Assembly (NCBI GenBank): GCA_027487245.1
Contig: JAIYDY010000033.1
Coordinates: forward strand, 1-63,608
DNA length: 63,608 nt
Direction of reading: 5' to 3'
Origin: Hyphomicrobiales bacterium
GTDB lineage: Bacteria; Pseudomonadota; Alphaproteobacteria; Rhizobiales; Beijerinckiaceae
Below the pieces are notes generated by a model, which saw only the letters and a list, made by a program, of their open reading frames with translations, ran no database searches and was not told the origin of the DNA. The translations under genes and the position numbers were made by a program. How positions within the stretch are numbered: position 1 is the stretch's first letter; each line of letters begins with the position of its first letter. This document shows positions 55,280-62,834 of this stretch, piece after piece.

Positions 55280-55840
55280 TCAGATGCCGTCGAAGCCGGG
55301 CTGGTCGTCAGTCTCGATGACGCCGACGAAGGGCAGTTGCCGATAGGAATGGGCCACGTCCATGCCGTAGCCCACGACGAAGTAGTCCGGGCAGACAAAA
55401 CCGACAAAATCGGGCGTAATGGCGACGGCGCGCTTGCCGGGCTTTTCCAGCAGCACGGCGCTCATCACCTTTCTGGCACCACGCGCGGCGAGCAGGTCCT
55501 TGGCGAAGGTCAGCGTGCGGCCCGATTCCAGGATGTCGTCGACCAGCAGCACATCGCGCCCCGCCACCTCGCTCTGCACGTCGCGCAGGATCTCGACCTG
55601 GCCGGACGAGACGGTGGCCTCGCGATAGGATGACAGGTGCACGAATTCGACCTGCGGGCTCAGTCCGGCCTTGTGCATGGCCCGGATCAGGTCGGCAGCG
55701 AACATGAAGCTGCCCTTGAGCACGGCGACAACCAGCAGGTCGACGGGTTTGGTCGCAGCGACTGCTTCGGCGATCTCGCGGTTGCGACCGGCAATGGCAG
55801 CTTCGTCATACAGCACGCGGATGCGGCGATTGTTGGCCAT
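55280..55840 (-). CDS. hpt: Hypoxanthine phosphoribosyltransferase
   Basis: A 186-residue purine-salvage enzyme that joins hypoxanthine or guanine to PRPP. The PRPP loop VLLVDDILESGRTL is intact, and VAVLKGSFMFAADL holds the conserved loop I region with the Lys-Gly pair. The KPGKRAVAITPDFVGFVCPDYFVVGYGMD segment makes the base-binding site. It lies next to a receiver gene. Full length. Confidence 0.95.
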   Translation of the reverse strand: MANNRRIRVLYDEAAIAGRNREIAEAVAATKPVDLLVVAVLKGSFMFAADLIRAMHKAGLSPQVEFVHLSSYREATVSSGQVEILRDVQSEVAGRDVLLVDDILESGRTLTFAKDLLAARGARKVMSAVLLEKPGKRAVAITPDFVGFVCPDYFVVGYGMDVAHSYRQLPFVGVIETDDQPGFDGI

Positions 55841-55887
55841 GTCTGGCTCCGGATGGGTCTGGCACCGCAGGCAAGCGGCGCGTGGTC

Positions 55888-56997
55888 TCAGGTTCTGGCG
55901 CGTGCGGCGACAGCTGGATCCGCGAAACGGACCTCGATGTGCCGACCTGCCTCTGGGGGTGTCGCAAGCCTTGTGCGGAAATGCAATGCTTCACCGGGTT
56001 TGAGGTTGGCGCGCGGGGGCTCTGTCGTCCACGAGTAGAGTGTGCTGCCATCGGCGGCGCTAACGCGGAGCTCGATCAGCGGCACCGGCACTGTGCGGCG
56101 GTCGACGCTGATGACCTGGCCCTCGACCACAAGGAAGCGCTGGTCGCCCTCGCGGTGCAGGGTCGAGCGGATCTCGGCGAAGTCGAGGCCGTTGATGTTG
56201 ACCTCCAGCCCGAGCTTGGCGAACAGGGTGGCGGACGAGGGCGCAAGCCGCACCACGGCGTCACGCTGCACGATCAGGGCCGCAAGGATGAGTGCGCTGG
56301 CGATGCCGATGCCGGCAGGGCCCTTGAGCAGGCGACCGATCCCGCCTCCAGCCTTGGCGGGACCCTTGGCGGCACCGCGCCGTTTTGATTGGATTGACGG
56401 ATGGGGCTTCTTGCCCGCCCGCGCACCTGTCGCTGCGCGGCGGTCCCTGCGGCCGGGCAGCAGCCGGGCCATCCAGCCGCGCCAGCCGGGTTTGCTGTTC
56501 GTCTTGTCGGCGCTTCCATCTTCGGGCGGCACGTCGGAAAGATCGGGATGGCTGGCCCCGGCGGCTTCCGCCTCGCTCCTGGCTGCGGCCAGTTCCTGCT
56601 CGAACAGGGCGTCCAGAGCATCCTGCTCGGCGCTCCTGCCTTTCGAGGCACTTTCGGATGGCGTGGTGACTGCGGGCTCAGGCACAGGTTCGGGTTCGGG
56701 CTCCGGTTCGAGGCCTGCCTCGGCCAGCCAAGCTGCCGCCAGATCATCATCCGCGCTCGGCTTCTTGACCCGCGCGGGCGCTGCAACCGGCGCAGGAGGC
56801 GGGGCCGGCACTGCGGCTGGCGCCGGCACCATGTCGCCGGCCTCGGCGGCAGCCGGGGCGTCATCGGTGCCAGCCTCCGGCAATCTGGCGAAGAAGTCGG
56901 AGCGGCAACTGGCGCAGCGCACCATCCGGCCCTCGGGGCCGATCTTGTCGTCATCAATGCTGTATCTGCTTGCGCAGGTCGGGCAGACAATGAGCAT
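55888..56997 (-). CDS. Zinc-ribbon (MJ0042-type) protein with a single membrane helix
   Basis: A 369-residue protein. The N-terminus has the MJ0042 zinc-ribbon: C5, C8, C28 and C31 (CPTC and CASC). A Pro/Ala/Glu-rich region (about 50-220) follows and looks disordered. One membrane helix is near 232-248 (GPAGIGIASALILAALIVQRD), and the C-terminal 120 residues form a beta-rich domain (LEVNINGLDFAEIRSTLHREGDQRFLVVEGQVISV). Such proteins sit beside ftsE in alphaproteobacteria and are often called DUF3426-like. Function is not known; the context suggests an envelope role. Confidence 0.8.
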   Translation of the reverse strand: MLIVCPTCASRYSIDDDKIGPEGRMVRCASCRSDFFARLPEAGTDDAPAAAEAGDMVPAPAAVPAPPPAPVAAPARVKKPSADDDLAAAWLAEAGLEPEPEPEPVPEPAVTTPSESASKGRSAEQDALDALFEQELAAARSEAEAAGASHPDLSDVPPEDGSADKTNSKPGWRGWMARLLPGRRDRRAATGARAGKKPHPSIQSKRRGAAKGPAKAGGGIGRLLKGPAGIGIASALILAALIVQRDAVVRLAPSSATLFAKLGLEVNINGLDFAEIRSTLHREGDQRFLVVEGQVISVDRRTVPVPLIELRVSAADGSTLYSWTTEPPRANLKPGEALHFRTRLATPPEAGRHIEVRFADPAVAARART

Positions 56998-57112
56998 GGC
57001 GAATCAGTGTGACAATCTGGCGGCGTCCAGGAAAGGTTGGCCGTCAGTTGGCCGTGTTCCTGGTTAACGCTTGGTGAAGACGGGCAAGACCTCCGGGTCT
57101 GGAGAGGTGACA

Positions 57113-57772
57113 ATGGTCCGGTTTGAAGGCGTCGGCCTTCGCTACGGGATGGGACCGGAGGTGCTGAGGGACATCACCTTCAGCGTCGAACCGCGCTCGT
57201 TCCAGTATCTCACCGGGCCGTCGGGAGCGGGCAAGACCACGCTGCTCAAGCTGATGCTGCTGTCGCTGAAGCCGACGCGCGGGCTGGTCAACCTGTTTGG
57301 CCACGATGTCACGCGCCGGCAGAACGACGCCTTGAGCGCGGCGCGCCGGCGCATGGGCGTGGTGTTCCAGGATTTCCGCCTGCTCGACCATCTCACCGTT
57401 TACGAGAACGTCTCTCTGCCGATGAAGGTGAAGGGGCGGGAGGAGGCAAGCTATCGCAGCGAGGTCATCGAGTTGCTGCGCTGGGTCGGGCTCGGCGAGC
57501 GCATGCACTCGATCCCGCCGGTGCTGTCCGGCGACGAGAAGCAGCGTGCGGCGATCGCACGGGCCCTGATCGTCAAGCCGGAGTTGCTGCTGGCCGACGA
57601 GCCGACCGGCAATGTCGATCCGACCCTGGCCCGCCGCCTGCTCAGGTTGTTCATGGAGCTTCAGCAACTGGGAACCGCCGTGGTCATCGCCACCCATGAT
57701 CTCAACCTGATGGACCAGCACGATGCCCGCCGCCTCGTGCTGGCCAACGGCTATCTGCACGTGGATGGCTGA
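57113..57772 (+). CDS. ftsE: Cell division ATP-binding protein FtsE (variant ABC signature)
   Basis: A 219-residue ABC ATPase that pairs with FtsX at the division site to control peptidoglycan hydrolases. The Walker A GPSGAGKTT (about 36-44), Q loop and Walker B LLLADEPTG (about 157-165) are intact. The signature motif reads L138-S-G-D141-E instead of LSGGE. The second glycine is replaced by Asp, the same change as CFTR G551D, which severely reduces ATP-driven activity. The ATG at 57113 follows ggagagg. Its stop overlaps the ftsX start by 8 bases. Confidence 0.93.
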   Translation: MVRFEGVGLRYGMGPEVLRDITFSVEPRSFQYLTGPSGAGKTTLLKLMLLSLKPTRGLVNLFGHDVTRRQNDALSAARRRMGVVFQDFRLLDHLTVYENVSLPMKVKGREEASYRSEVIELLRWVGLGERMHSIPPVLSGDEKQRAAIARALIVKPELLLADEPTGNVDPTLARRLLRLFMELQQLGTAVVIATHDLNLMDQHDARRLVLANGYLHVDG

Positions 57773-58829
57773 GGCGATGGCGCATGGTCTAGCCTCGCTG
57801 ATCGGCGCGGTGCGCGGCAGGGTGTCCGTCTGGCTCGGGCGGCGGCGTGAGACCCATGCCGCTGCTTCCGGAGAGGACGGCGCGGCGCGGCGTGGCATGA
57901 TGCCGGACATTCCCGGCCTGCCGGCGGGCCTCAAGCGCGATCAACCCCTGATCCCGGTGGATTCCGCCGCCAGCCGTGCGCTCGTGGCCGTCATCGCAAT
58001 CCTGACCTTTCTGGCCGCACTGGCCGGCGGCGCAGCCCACATGGTGGCGCGGGCTTCGGGCGACTGGCGCAGCGCCGTGTCGAACGAGATGACCATCCAG
58101 ATCAAACCGGACGTCCGGCGCTCGATCGACGACGACTTGAAAAAGGCCGCTGACCTGTTCCGGGGGGCTGCGGGAGTCGAGGCCGTGCGCATCGTGCCCC
58201 GCGCCGAGTCCGACCGGCTGCTCGAACCGTGGCTCGGCACCGGGCTTGCCCTCGCTGAACTGCCGGTGCCGCGCCTCGTGGTTGTCACCATCACACGCGG
58301 CTCGCGGCCCGATAATGAGGCCCTGCGCCAGAGCCTTCGCCGCGAGGTGCCGGGTGCCAGCCTCGACGATCACCGGCTGTGGATCGGCCGGCTGTCGACC
58401 ATGGCCAACACGCTCATCCTGGCCGGGATGGTCGTGGTCATCCTGGTGACGGCAGCGGCGGGCCTTGCGGTGGCCTTCGCCACGCGCGGCGCGATGGCTG
58501 GCAGCCAGGATTCGGTCGAGGTGCTGCATCTGGTCGGTGCCGATGACAGCTTCATCGCACGCGAGTTCCAGGGCCGGTTCCTCAAGCTCGGGCTCGAGGG
58601 CGGAGCCATCGGCGGACTGGTCGCGCTGGTGGTCACGGCCGTGCTGGGCTGGATCAGCCTGAGCTGGAGTTCCGGGCCAGGCGCGGACCAGTTGCAGGCG
58701 CTGTTCGGCTCGTTCGAGATCGGCTGGATCGGATACCTCATCGTGGTTCTGATCGCGGCGATGGTCGCGCTGATCGCGGGTGTTGTCTCGCGCCTGACCG
58801 TCCGGCGGCACCTCAAGGACATGGCCTGA
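57765..58829 (+). CDS. ftsX: Cell division protein FtsX
   Basis: A 354-residue membrane partner of FtsE with four predicted helices (about 68-92, 220-245, 273-298, 325-350) and a large periplasmic loop after the first. The cytoplasmic N-terminus (1-65) is longer than in E. coli and is charged. The final helices and the RRHLKDMA tail fit FtsX. It starts at the ATG at 57765 inside ftsE; an ATG at 57777 is also possible. Periplasmic activators such as EnvC-like proteins are not in the window. Confidence 0.92.
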   Translation: MAEAMAHGLASLIGAVRGRVSVWLGRRRETHAAASGEDGAARRGMMPDIPGLPAGLKRDQPLIPVDSAASRALVAVIAILTFLAALAGGAAHMVARASGDWRSAVSNEMTIQIKPDVRRSIDDDLKKAADLFRGAAGVEAVRIVPRAESDRLLEPWLGTGLALAELPVPRLVVVTITRGSRPDNEALRQSLRREVPGASLDDHRLWIGRLSTMANTLILAGMVVVILVTAAAGLAVAFATRGAMAGSQDSVEVLHLVGADDSFIAREFQGRFLKLGLEGGAIGGLVALVVTAVLGWISLSWSSGPGADQLQALFGSFEIGWIGYLIVVLIAAMVALIAGVVSRLTVRRHLKDMA

Positions 58830-58838
58830 GGCTGGCGC

Positions 58839-58854
58839 GGCCCTTTGCGGGGCC
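58839..58854 (+). terminator. Weak hairpin after ftsX
   Basis: GGCCC and GGGCC form a 5-bp stem around a 6-base loop, 10 bases after the ftsX stop. A short T-containing stretch (tgtctt) follows. It may attenuate transcription but is not a strong terminator. Confidence 0.3.
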
Positions 58855-58987
58855 TGTCTTGCGGAGAGTGGCCATTCTTGTCGAAAGGGGTCCATCTTGC
58901 CAATTCGGTCATCAGGTCTATCGTGCGGCTTTCTGTTCCTGATTGCCTTGTCTCTTTGATGCCTCGATTGGACTGTATTTTCCCAGC

Positions 58988-59743
58988 ATGTCGTTGATCC
59001 GCGGCCATGACATTGCACCCGATGCGAAGGCGTCGGCCCGGCAGCCGTTGCCCGTTGCCAATGGCGGGCGACGGGCACGTCAGGCTGCTGTTGCCGTGCT
59101 CGCTCTCGGTCTTGGTGCCGCACTCTGGCTGGTTGCCGACTTCATCGGTTTCAGCCGCTCGATCGCCACGTTCGAACCGCGCAACCCGGAGCGCGCTGAC
59201 GGCATCGTGGTGCTGACGGGCGGCTCGCAGCGCCTGTCGGACGGGCTTGGCCTGCTGGCCGAGGGCCGCGGCCGGCGGCTGCTGATCAGTGGCGTCTACC
59301 AGAAGACCGGACGGGACGAGATCGCCCGCAAGGCCGGCGATATGCGACCGATGCTGGCGTGCTGCGTCGACCTTGGCAAAAGCGCCCGCAACACCATCGG
59401 CAATGCCATCGAGGCGCGGCGCTGGGCGCAGTCCAACGGCTTCACCTCATTGCTGGTCGTGACATCGAATTATCACATGCCGCGCACCGTCGGCGAATTC
59501 CAGCATGCCTTGCAGGGCATGCGGCTGATCGGCTACCCGGTTGTCAGCGACAGCGTCGACATCACGCGGCTGTGGTCCGATACCGGCGTGTTCCGGCTCG
59601 TGGTTGCCGAGTATCTGAAGTTCCTGGTCTCACGGCTGCGCCAACTGATCGAGACCGATCCGGAGCATTCGCGCCTGCCGGTTCTGGTGGGCCGACAGAA
59701 ACCGGTGGGGCATCTGCCGATCGAGCGGGCGGAGAGCCCTTGA
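58988..59743 (+). CDS. YdcF family (DUF218) protein
   Basis: A 251-residue protein with one membrane helix (about 33-52) followed by the DUF218/YdcF domain. The segments GIVVLTGGSQRLSDGL, LLISGVYQ and TSNYHMPRTVGEFQH form its conserved core, including the Asn/Tyr/His residues common to the family. Related proteins (SanA, YdcF, ElyC) act in envelope integrity and some bind SAM or undecaprenyl-linked substrates. The gene lies between ftsX and plsC, which fits an envelope role. The ATG at 58988 is chosen because conservation starts soon after. Confidence 0.88.
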   Translation: MSLIRGHDIAPDAKASARQPLPVANGGRRARQAAVAVLALGLGAALWLVADFIGFSRSIATFEPRNPERADGIVVLTGGSQRLSDGLGLLAEGRGRRLLISGVYQKTGRDEIARKAGDMRPMLACCVDLGKSARNTIGNAIEARRWAQSNGFTSLLVVTSNYHMPRTVGEFQHALQGMRLIGYPVVSDSVDITRLWSDTGVFRLVVAEYLKFLVSRLRQLIETDPEHSRLPVLVGRQKPVGHLPIERAESP

Positions 59744-59850
59744 GCCGCTGCCGGAGGGGCAGCCTTCCGGCAGGTTGGCTGGCCGGTTCGTGCCGAATTC
59801 CGGGCCGGCGGACTTGACGCCATGGCCGCCTGTCGTGTTTGACCGCAGGC

Positions 59851-60579
59851 ATGCTTCACCTCCGATCCTTGATCTTCAACATCATGTTCTATCTGAACAT
59901 GATCACGTGGATGCTCGTTCTCGTCCCGACCTACCTGATGCCGCGCATGGTGTTCATGCGGGCGGCGCGGGCGTGGGCGTGGTCATCCTTGTGGTTGCTC
60001 AAGGTGATCTGCGGTACGCGCTTCGAACTCAGGGGGCACGAGAACATCCCCCAGGGTGGCTTCCTGGTGGCCTGCAAGCACCAGTCGATGTGGGAGACCT
60101 TCGCGCTGTTCTGCGTGGTTGATGATCCGGCGTTCGTGCTGAAGAGCGAACTGCAATGGGTGCCGCTGTTCGGCTGGTATACGTGGAAGGCACGCTCGAT
60201 CCCGATCGACCGCAGGGGCGGCTCGTCGGCATTGACGCGCATGAACGCGCGGGCTGGCGAGGAAATTCGCCATGGCCGGCAGGTCGTGATCTTCCCGGAA
60301 GGCACGCGCACGGCGCCAGGTGCCAAGCCTGCGTACAAGTACGGGATCGTCCATATGTATGACCAGATCGGCATCACCTGCGTGCCGATGGCGCTGAACT
60401 CCGGCGCGTTCTGGCCTCGGCGCAAGTTTCTGCGCCATCCCGGCACCATCGTGGTCGAGGTGCTGCCGCCGATCCCGCCGGGGCTGAGCCGCGAAGCCTT
60501 TTTTGCCACCATGACATCCGTCATCGAGGCCGCTTCCGACCGGCTGCTGTCCGAGGCACGCGCTACCTCGCGGCGCTGA
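59851..60579 (+). CDS. plsC: 1-acyl-sn-glycerol-3-phosphate acyltransferase
   Basis: A 242-residue membrane acyltransferase of phospholipid synthesis that makes phosphatidic acid. The first motif is KHQSMWETF, with HX4E in place of the usual HX4D; this variant occurs in alphaproteobacterial PlsC. Motif III FPEGTR and the later CVPMALNSGAFWPRR are intact. An N-terminal membrane helix lies at about 5-30. The ATG at 59851 is preferred over a TTG 12 bases upstream. It follows the YdcF gene and precedes the LacI-family region. Confidence 0.92.
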   Translation: MLHLRSLIFNIMFYLNMITWMLVLVPTYLMPRMVFMRAARAWAWSSLWLLKVICGTRFELRGHENIPQGGFLVACKHQSMWETFALFCVVDDPAFVLKSELQWVPLFGWYTWKARSIPIDRRGGSSALTRMNARAGEEIRHGRQVVIFPEGTRTAPGAKPAYKYGIVHMYDQIGITCVPMALNSGAFWPRRKFLRHPGTIVVEVLPPIPPGLSREAFFATMTSVIEAASDRLLSEARATSRR

Positions 60580-60631
60580 CGGCCGGCGGTGCGACCGCGC
60601 CGATGGCCGGGGCTCCGCCTTTGCCATAAGT

Positions 60632-60670
60632 GTCAAGCTGAGTTGACGCTGGTCAATGACTAAGTAAAGT
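60632..60670 (+). promoter_or_regulatory. Promoter with overlapping operator-like repeats ahead of the LacI-type gene
   Basis: TTGACG (60643-60648) and TAAAGT (60665-60670) are 16 bases apart and resemble a housekeeping promoter. Three alternating half-sites, GTCAA (60632-60636), TTGAC (60643-60647) and GTCAA (60652-60656), form two overlapping inverted repeats that cover the -35 region. This layout suits autoregulation by the LacI-type product. Confidence 0.55.
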
Positions 60671-60799
60671 TACATCTCTTGCCCGAATCCATTCCTGCGC
60701 GTAAAACTGTCAGTTGAGGTAGCGGCATTGTGCGCGACGCCTCACGAGGCACGCCGCATGAACGGGTTTCAAGGCAACAGCGAAACAGGAAGCGCACGG

Positions 60800-61819
60800 A
60801 TGACCCGTTCGCGCGTGACGCTGCAGATGATCGCGCGGCAACTGGCCGTCTCGACCGCGACTGTGTCGCTGGCCCTGCGGGACAGTCCGCTGGTCGCCGA
60901 CAACACCAAGCGCAAGGTCAAGAAGACCGCCCGCGATCTCGGCTACACCTACAATCGCAGCGCTGCTGCCTTGCGAATGGCGCGCACCAACATCATCGCG
61001 GTGGCGCTCCACAATATCCTCAATCCGTATTTCGCCGAGATCCTTTCGGCGGTGGAGCAGCGCGCCATCGAGAATGGCCGCACCGTGATGTTCGGCAGTT
61101 GCGCCGGCGACAGTGAGCGCCAGGAGCGGGTGTTGACCACCCTGCGCGAGTATCGCCCTGACGGACTGCTGTTCTGCCCGACGGTGGGCACCGAGAGCGA
61201 ACATCTCGATCATCTCATCGCCTCCGGCATTCCGGTCGTGCAGATCGTGCGCGAGATCGAGGATACCGGCTTTGATTTCGTCGGTGTCGACGATGAGCAG
61301 GCAGCGACCCTGGCGGTCAACCATCTCGTCTCCCTAGGCCACAAGCGCATTGCCATGCTCGGCGGCTCGGTCAATGTCTCGACCGGGCGCGCCCGCCATG
61401 CCGGCTATTGCAAGGCGATGGTCGCTGCCGGGTTGACGCCTGACACGTCGCTGCATGTGCAGGGCGCCGAAACGCGCGAGGCGGGCATCAACGGGGCTCA
61501 CTGGCTGCTGGAGCGCCGCGACAGGCCGACTGCGATCTACTGCTACAACGACCTGACGGCGCTGGGCGCCATGGTCGGGATGCGGCAGCAGGGCATCGAG
61601 CCGGGCCGCGATGTCTCGATCATCGGGTGCGACGACATTGCCGAGGCCGCCGCCTCCTTCCCCGGCCTGACGACGGTGCGCGGCAACCATGTCGAGATGG
61701 TTCACAAGGCTCTCGATGTGCTCAACGAGCGCATGAACGCGCCGACCATGCCGCCAAGGCGGCTCAGGGTTGCGCCGGCGCTGGTGGTGCGCGGGACGAC
61801 GGCGCGTCTGGCCGCTTGA
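60800..61819 (+). CDS. LacI-family transcriptional regulator
   Basis: A 339-residue regulator. The N-terminal helix-turn-helix (about 5-25, TLQMIARQLAVSTATVSLALRD) and hinge (about 45-60) are typical of LacI. The periplasmic-binding-protein-like effector domain follows (ALHNILNPYFAEILSAVEQ, GTESEHLDHLIASGIPVVQ, DDLTALGAM-like: YNDLTALGAMVGMRQQG). The ATG at 60800 places the HTH at the start. It probably controls the two downstream genes and its own promoter, where matching inverted half-sites are found. The ligand is unknown. Confidence 0.92.
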   Translation: MTRSRVTLQMIARQLAVSTATVSLALRDSPLVADNTKRKVKKTARDLGYTYNRSAAALRMARTNIIAVALHNILNPYFAEILSAVEQRAIENGRTVMFGSCAGDSERQERVLTTLREYRPDGLLFCPTVGTESEHLDHLIASGIPVVQIVREIEDTGFDFVGVDDEQAATLAVNHLVSLGHKRIAMLGGSVNVSTGRARHAGYCKAMVAAGLTPDTSLHVQGAETREAGINGAHWLLERRDRPTAIYCYNDLTALGAMVGMRQQGIEPGRDVSIIGCDDIAEAAASFPGLTTVRGNHVEMVHKALDVLNERMNAPTMPPRRLRVAPALVVRGTTARLAA

Positions 61820-61880
61820 CGCTGCCGCCCTTTGCCGGGAAAGGTGGCGCACGATTCACCACGCGCGCCGCCGGGTTGTC

Positions 61881-62834
61881 ATGTCAAAGCCTGAAATCCT
61901 CGCTGTCGGCGGCATGATGCCCTATGTGGCCAGCCGGCTCGAAGCGGCTTTCACCGTCCATGCCCTGCCGAAGGAAGAGGCCGGCTTTGCCGCGCTGTCC
62001 GGCGTGCGTGCCATTGCCATGGCCGGCTCCAAGGCGCGGCTGGATGCGGGATTGATGGCGCATCTGCCGGCGCTGGAGATCATCGCCAATTTCGGCGTCG
62101 GTTATGATTCCATCGATGCCGATGCCGCAGCGAGCCGCGGCATCATCGTCACCAACACGCCCGATGTGCTGACCGAAGAGGTGGCGGATCTGGCGCTTGG
62201 CCTGCTGCTGGGCACCATCCGGCAGTTGCCGCAGGCCGACCGTTATCTCAGGGCCGGGCAATGGCTGCAAAAGCCCTATCCCTTCACCACCAGCCTGCGG
62301 ACCCGCAGCATCGGCATTGTCGGGCTCGGGCGCATCGGCAAGGCGGTGGCCCGGCGGCTGGAGGCGTTCGGCGTTCCCATCGCCTATCATGGCCGCAGCC
62401 GGCAGGCGGATGTGCCTTACCGCTACTACCCGTCGCTGCTGGCCATGGCTGCAGACGTCGACACGTTGGTCAGCGTCGCGCCGGGCGGTGAACAGACGCG
62501 CCATCTCATCAATGCCGATGTGCTGAAAGCCCTCGGTCCTGAAGGCATCGTCGTCAATGTCGGGCGCGGTTCGGTGGTGGACGAGGCAGCGTTGATCGCG
62601 GCCCTGCGGGACAAGGTGATCCTGTCGGCCGGTCTTGATGTCTTCGAGGACGAGCCACGCGTGCCGGCCGAGCTGATCGGCATGGACCATGTCATGCTGC
62701 TGCCGCATGTCGGCTCGGCCTCGCACCACACGCGCGAAGGCATGGGCCAATTGCAGATCGATAACCTGACAAGCTGGTTTGCCGGAAAAGGCCCCCTCAC
62801 ACCGGTGGCGGAAACCCCATGGCCCAGACGCTGA
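61881..62834 (+). CDS. D-2-hydroxyacid dehydrogenase (GhrB-like)
   Basis: A 317-residue NAD(P)-dependent dehydrogenase of the glyoxylate/hydroxypyruvate reductase type. The nucleotide loop GLGRIGKAVARRL is near 148-160. Catalytic residues are in VNVGRGSVVDEAAL (Arg), VFEDEP (Glu) and LLPHVGSAS (His). It reduces small 2-keto acids. It follows the LacI-type gene by 61 bases and overlaps the next gene by 16 bases, so a three-gene operon is likely. The native substrate cannot be told. Confidence 0.92.
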   Translation: MSKPEILAVGGMMPYVASRLEAAFTVHALPKEEAGFAALSGVRAIAMAGSKARLDAGLMAHLPALEIIANFGVGYDSIDADAAASRGIIVTNTPDVLTEEVADLALGLLLGTIRQLPQADRYLRAGQWLQKPYPFTTSLRTRSIGIVGLGRIGKAVARRLEAFGVPIAYHGRSRQADVPYRYYPSLLAMAADVDTLVSVAPGGEQTRHLINADVLKALGPEGIVVNVGRGSVVDEAALIAALRDKVILSAGLDVFEDEPRVPAELIGMDHVMLLPHVGSASHHTREGMGQLQIDNLTSWFAGKGPLTPVAETPWPRR

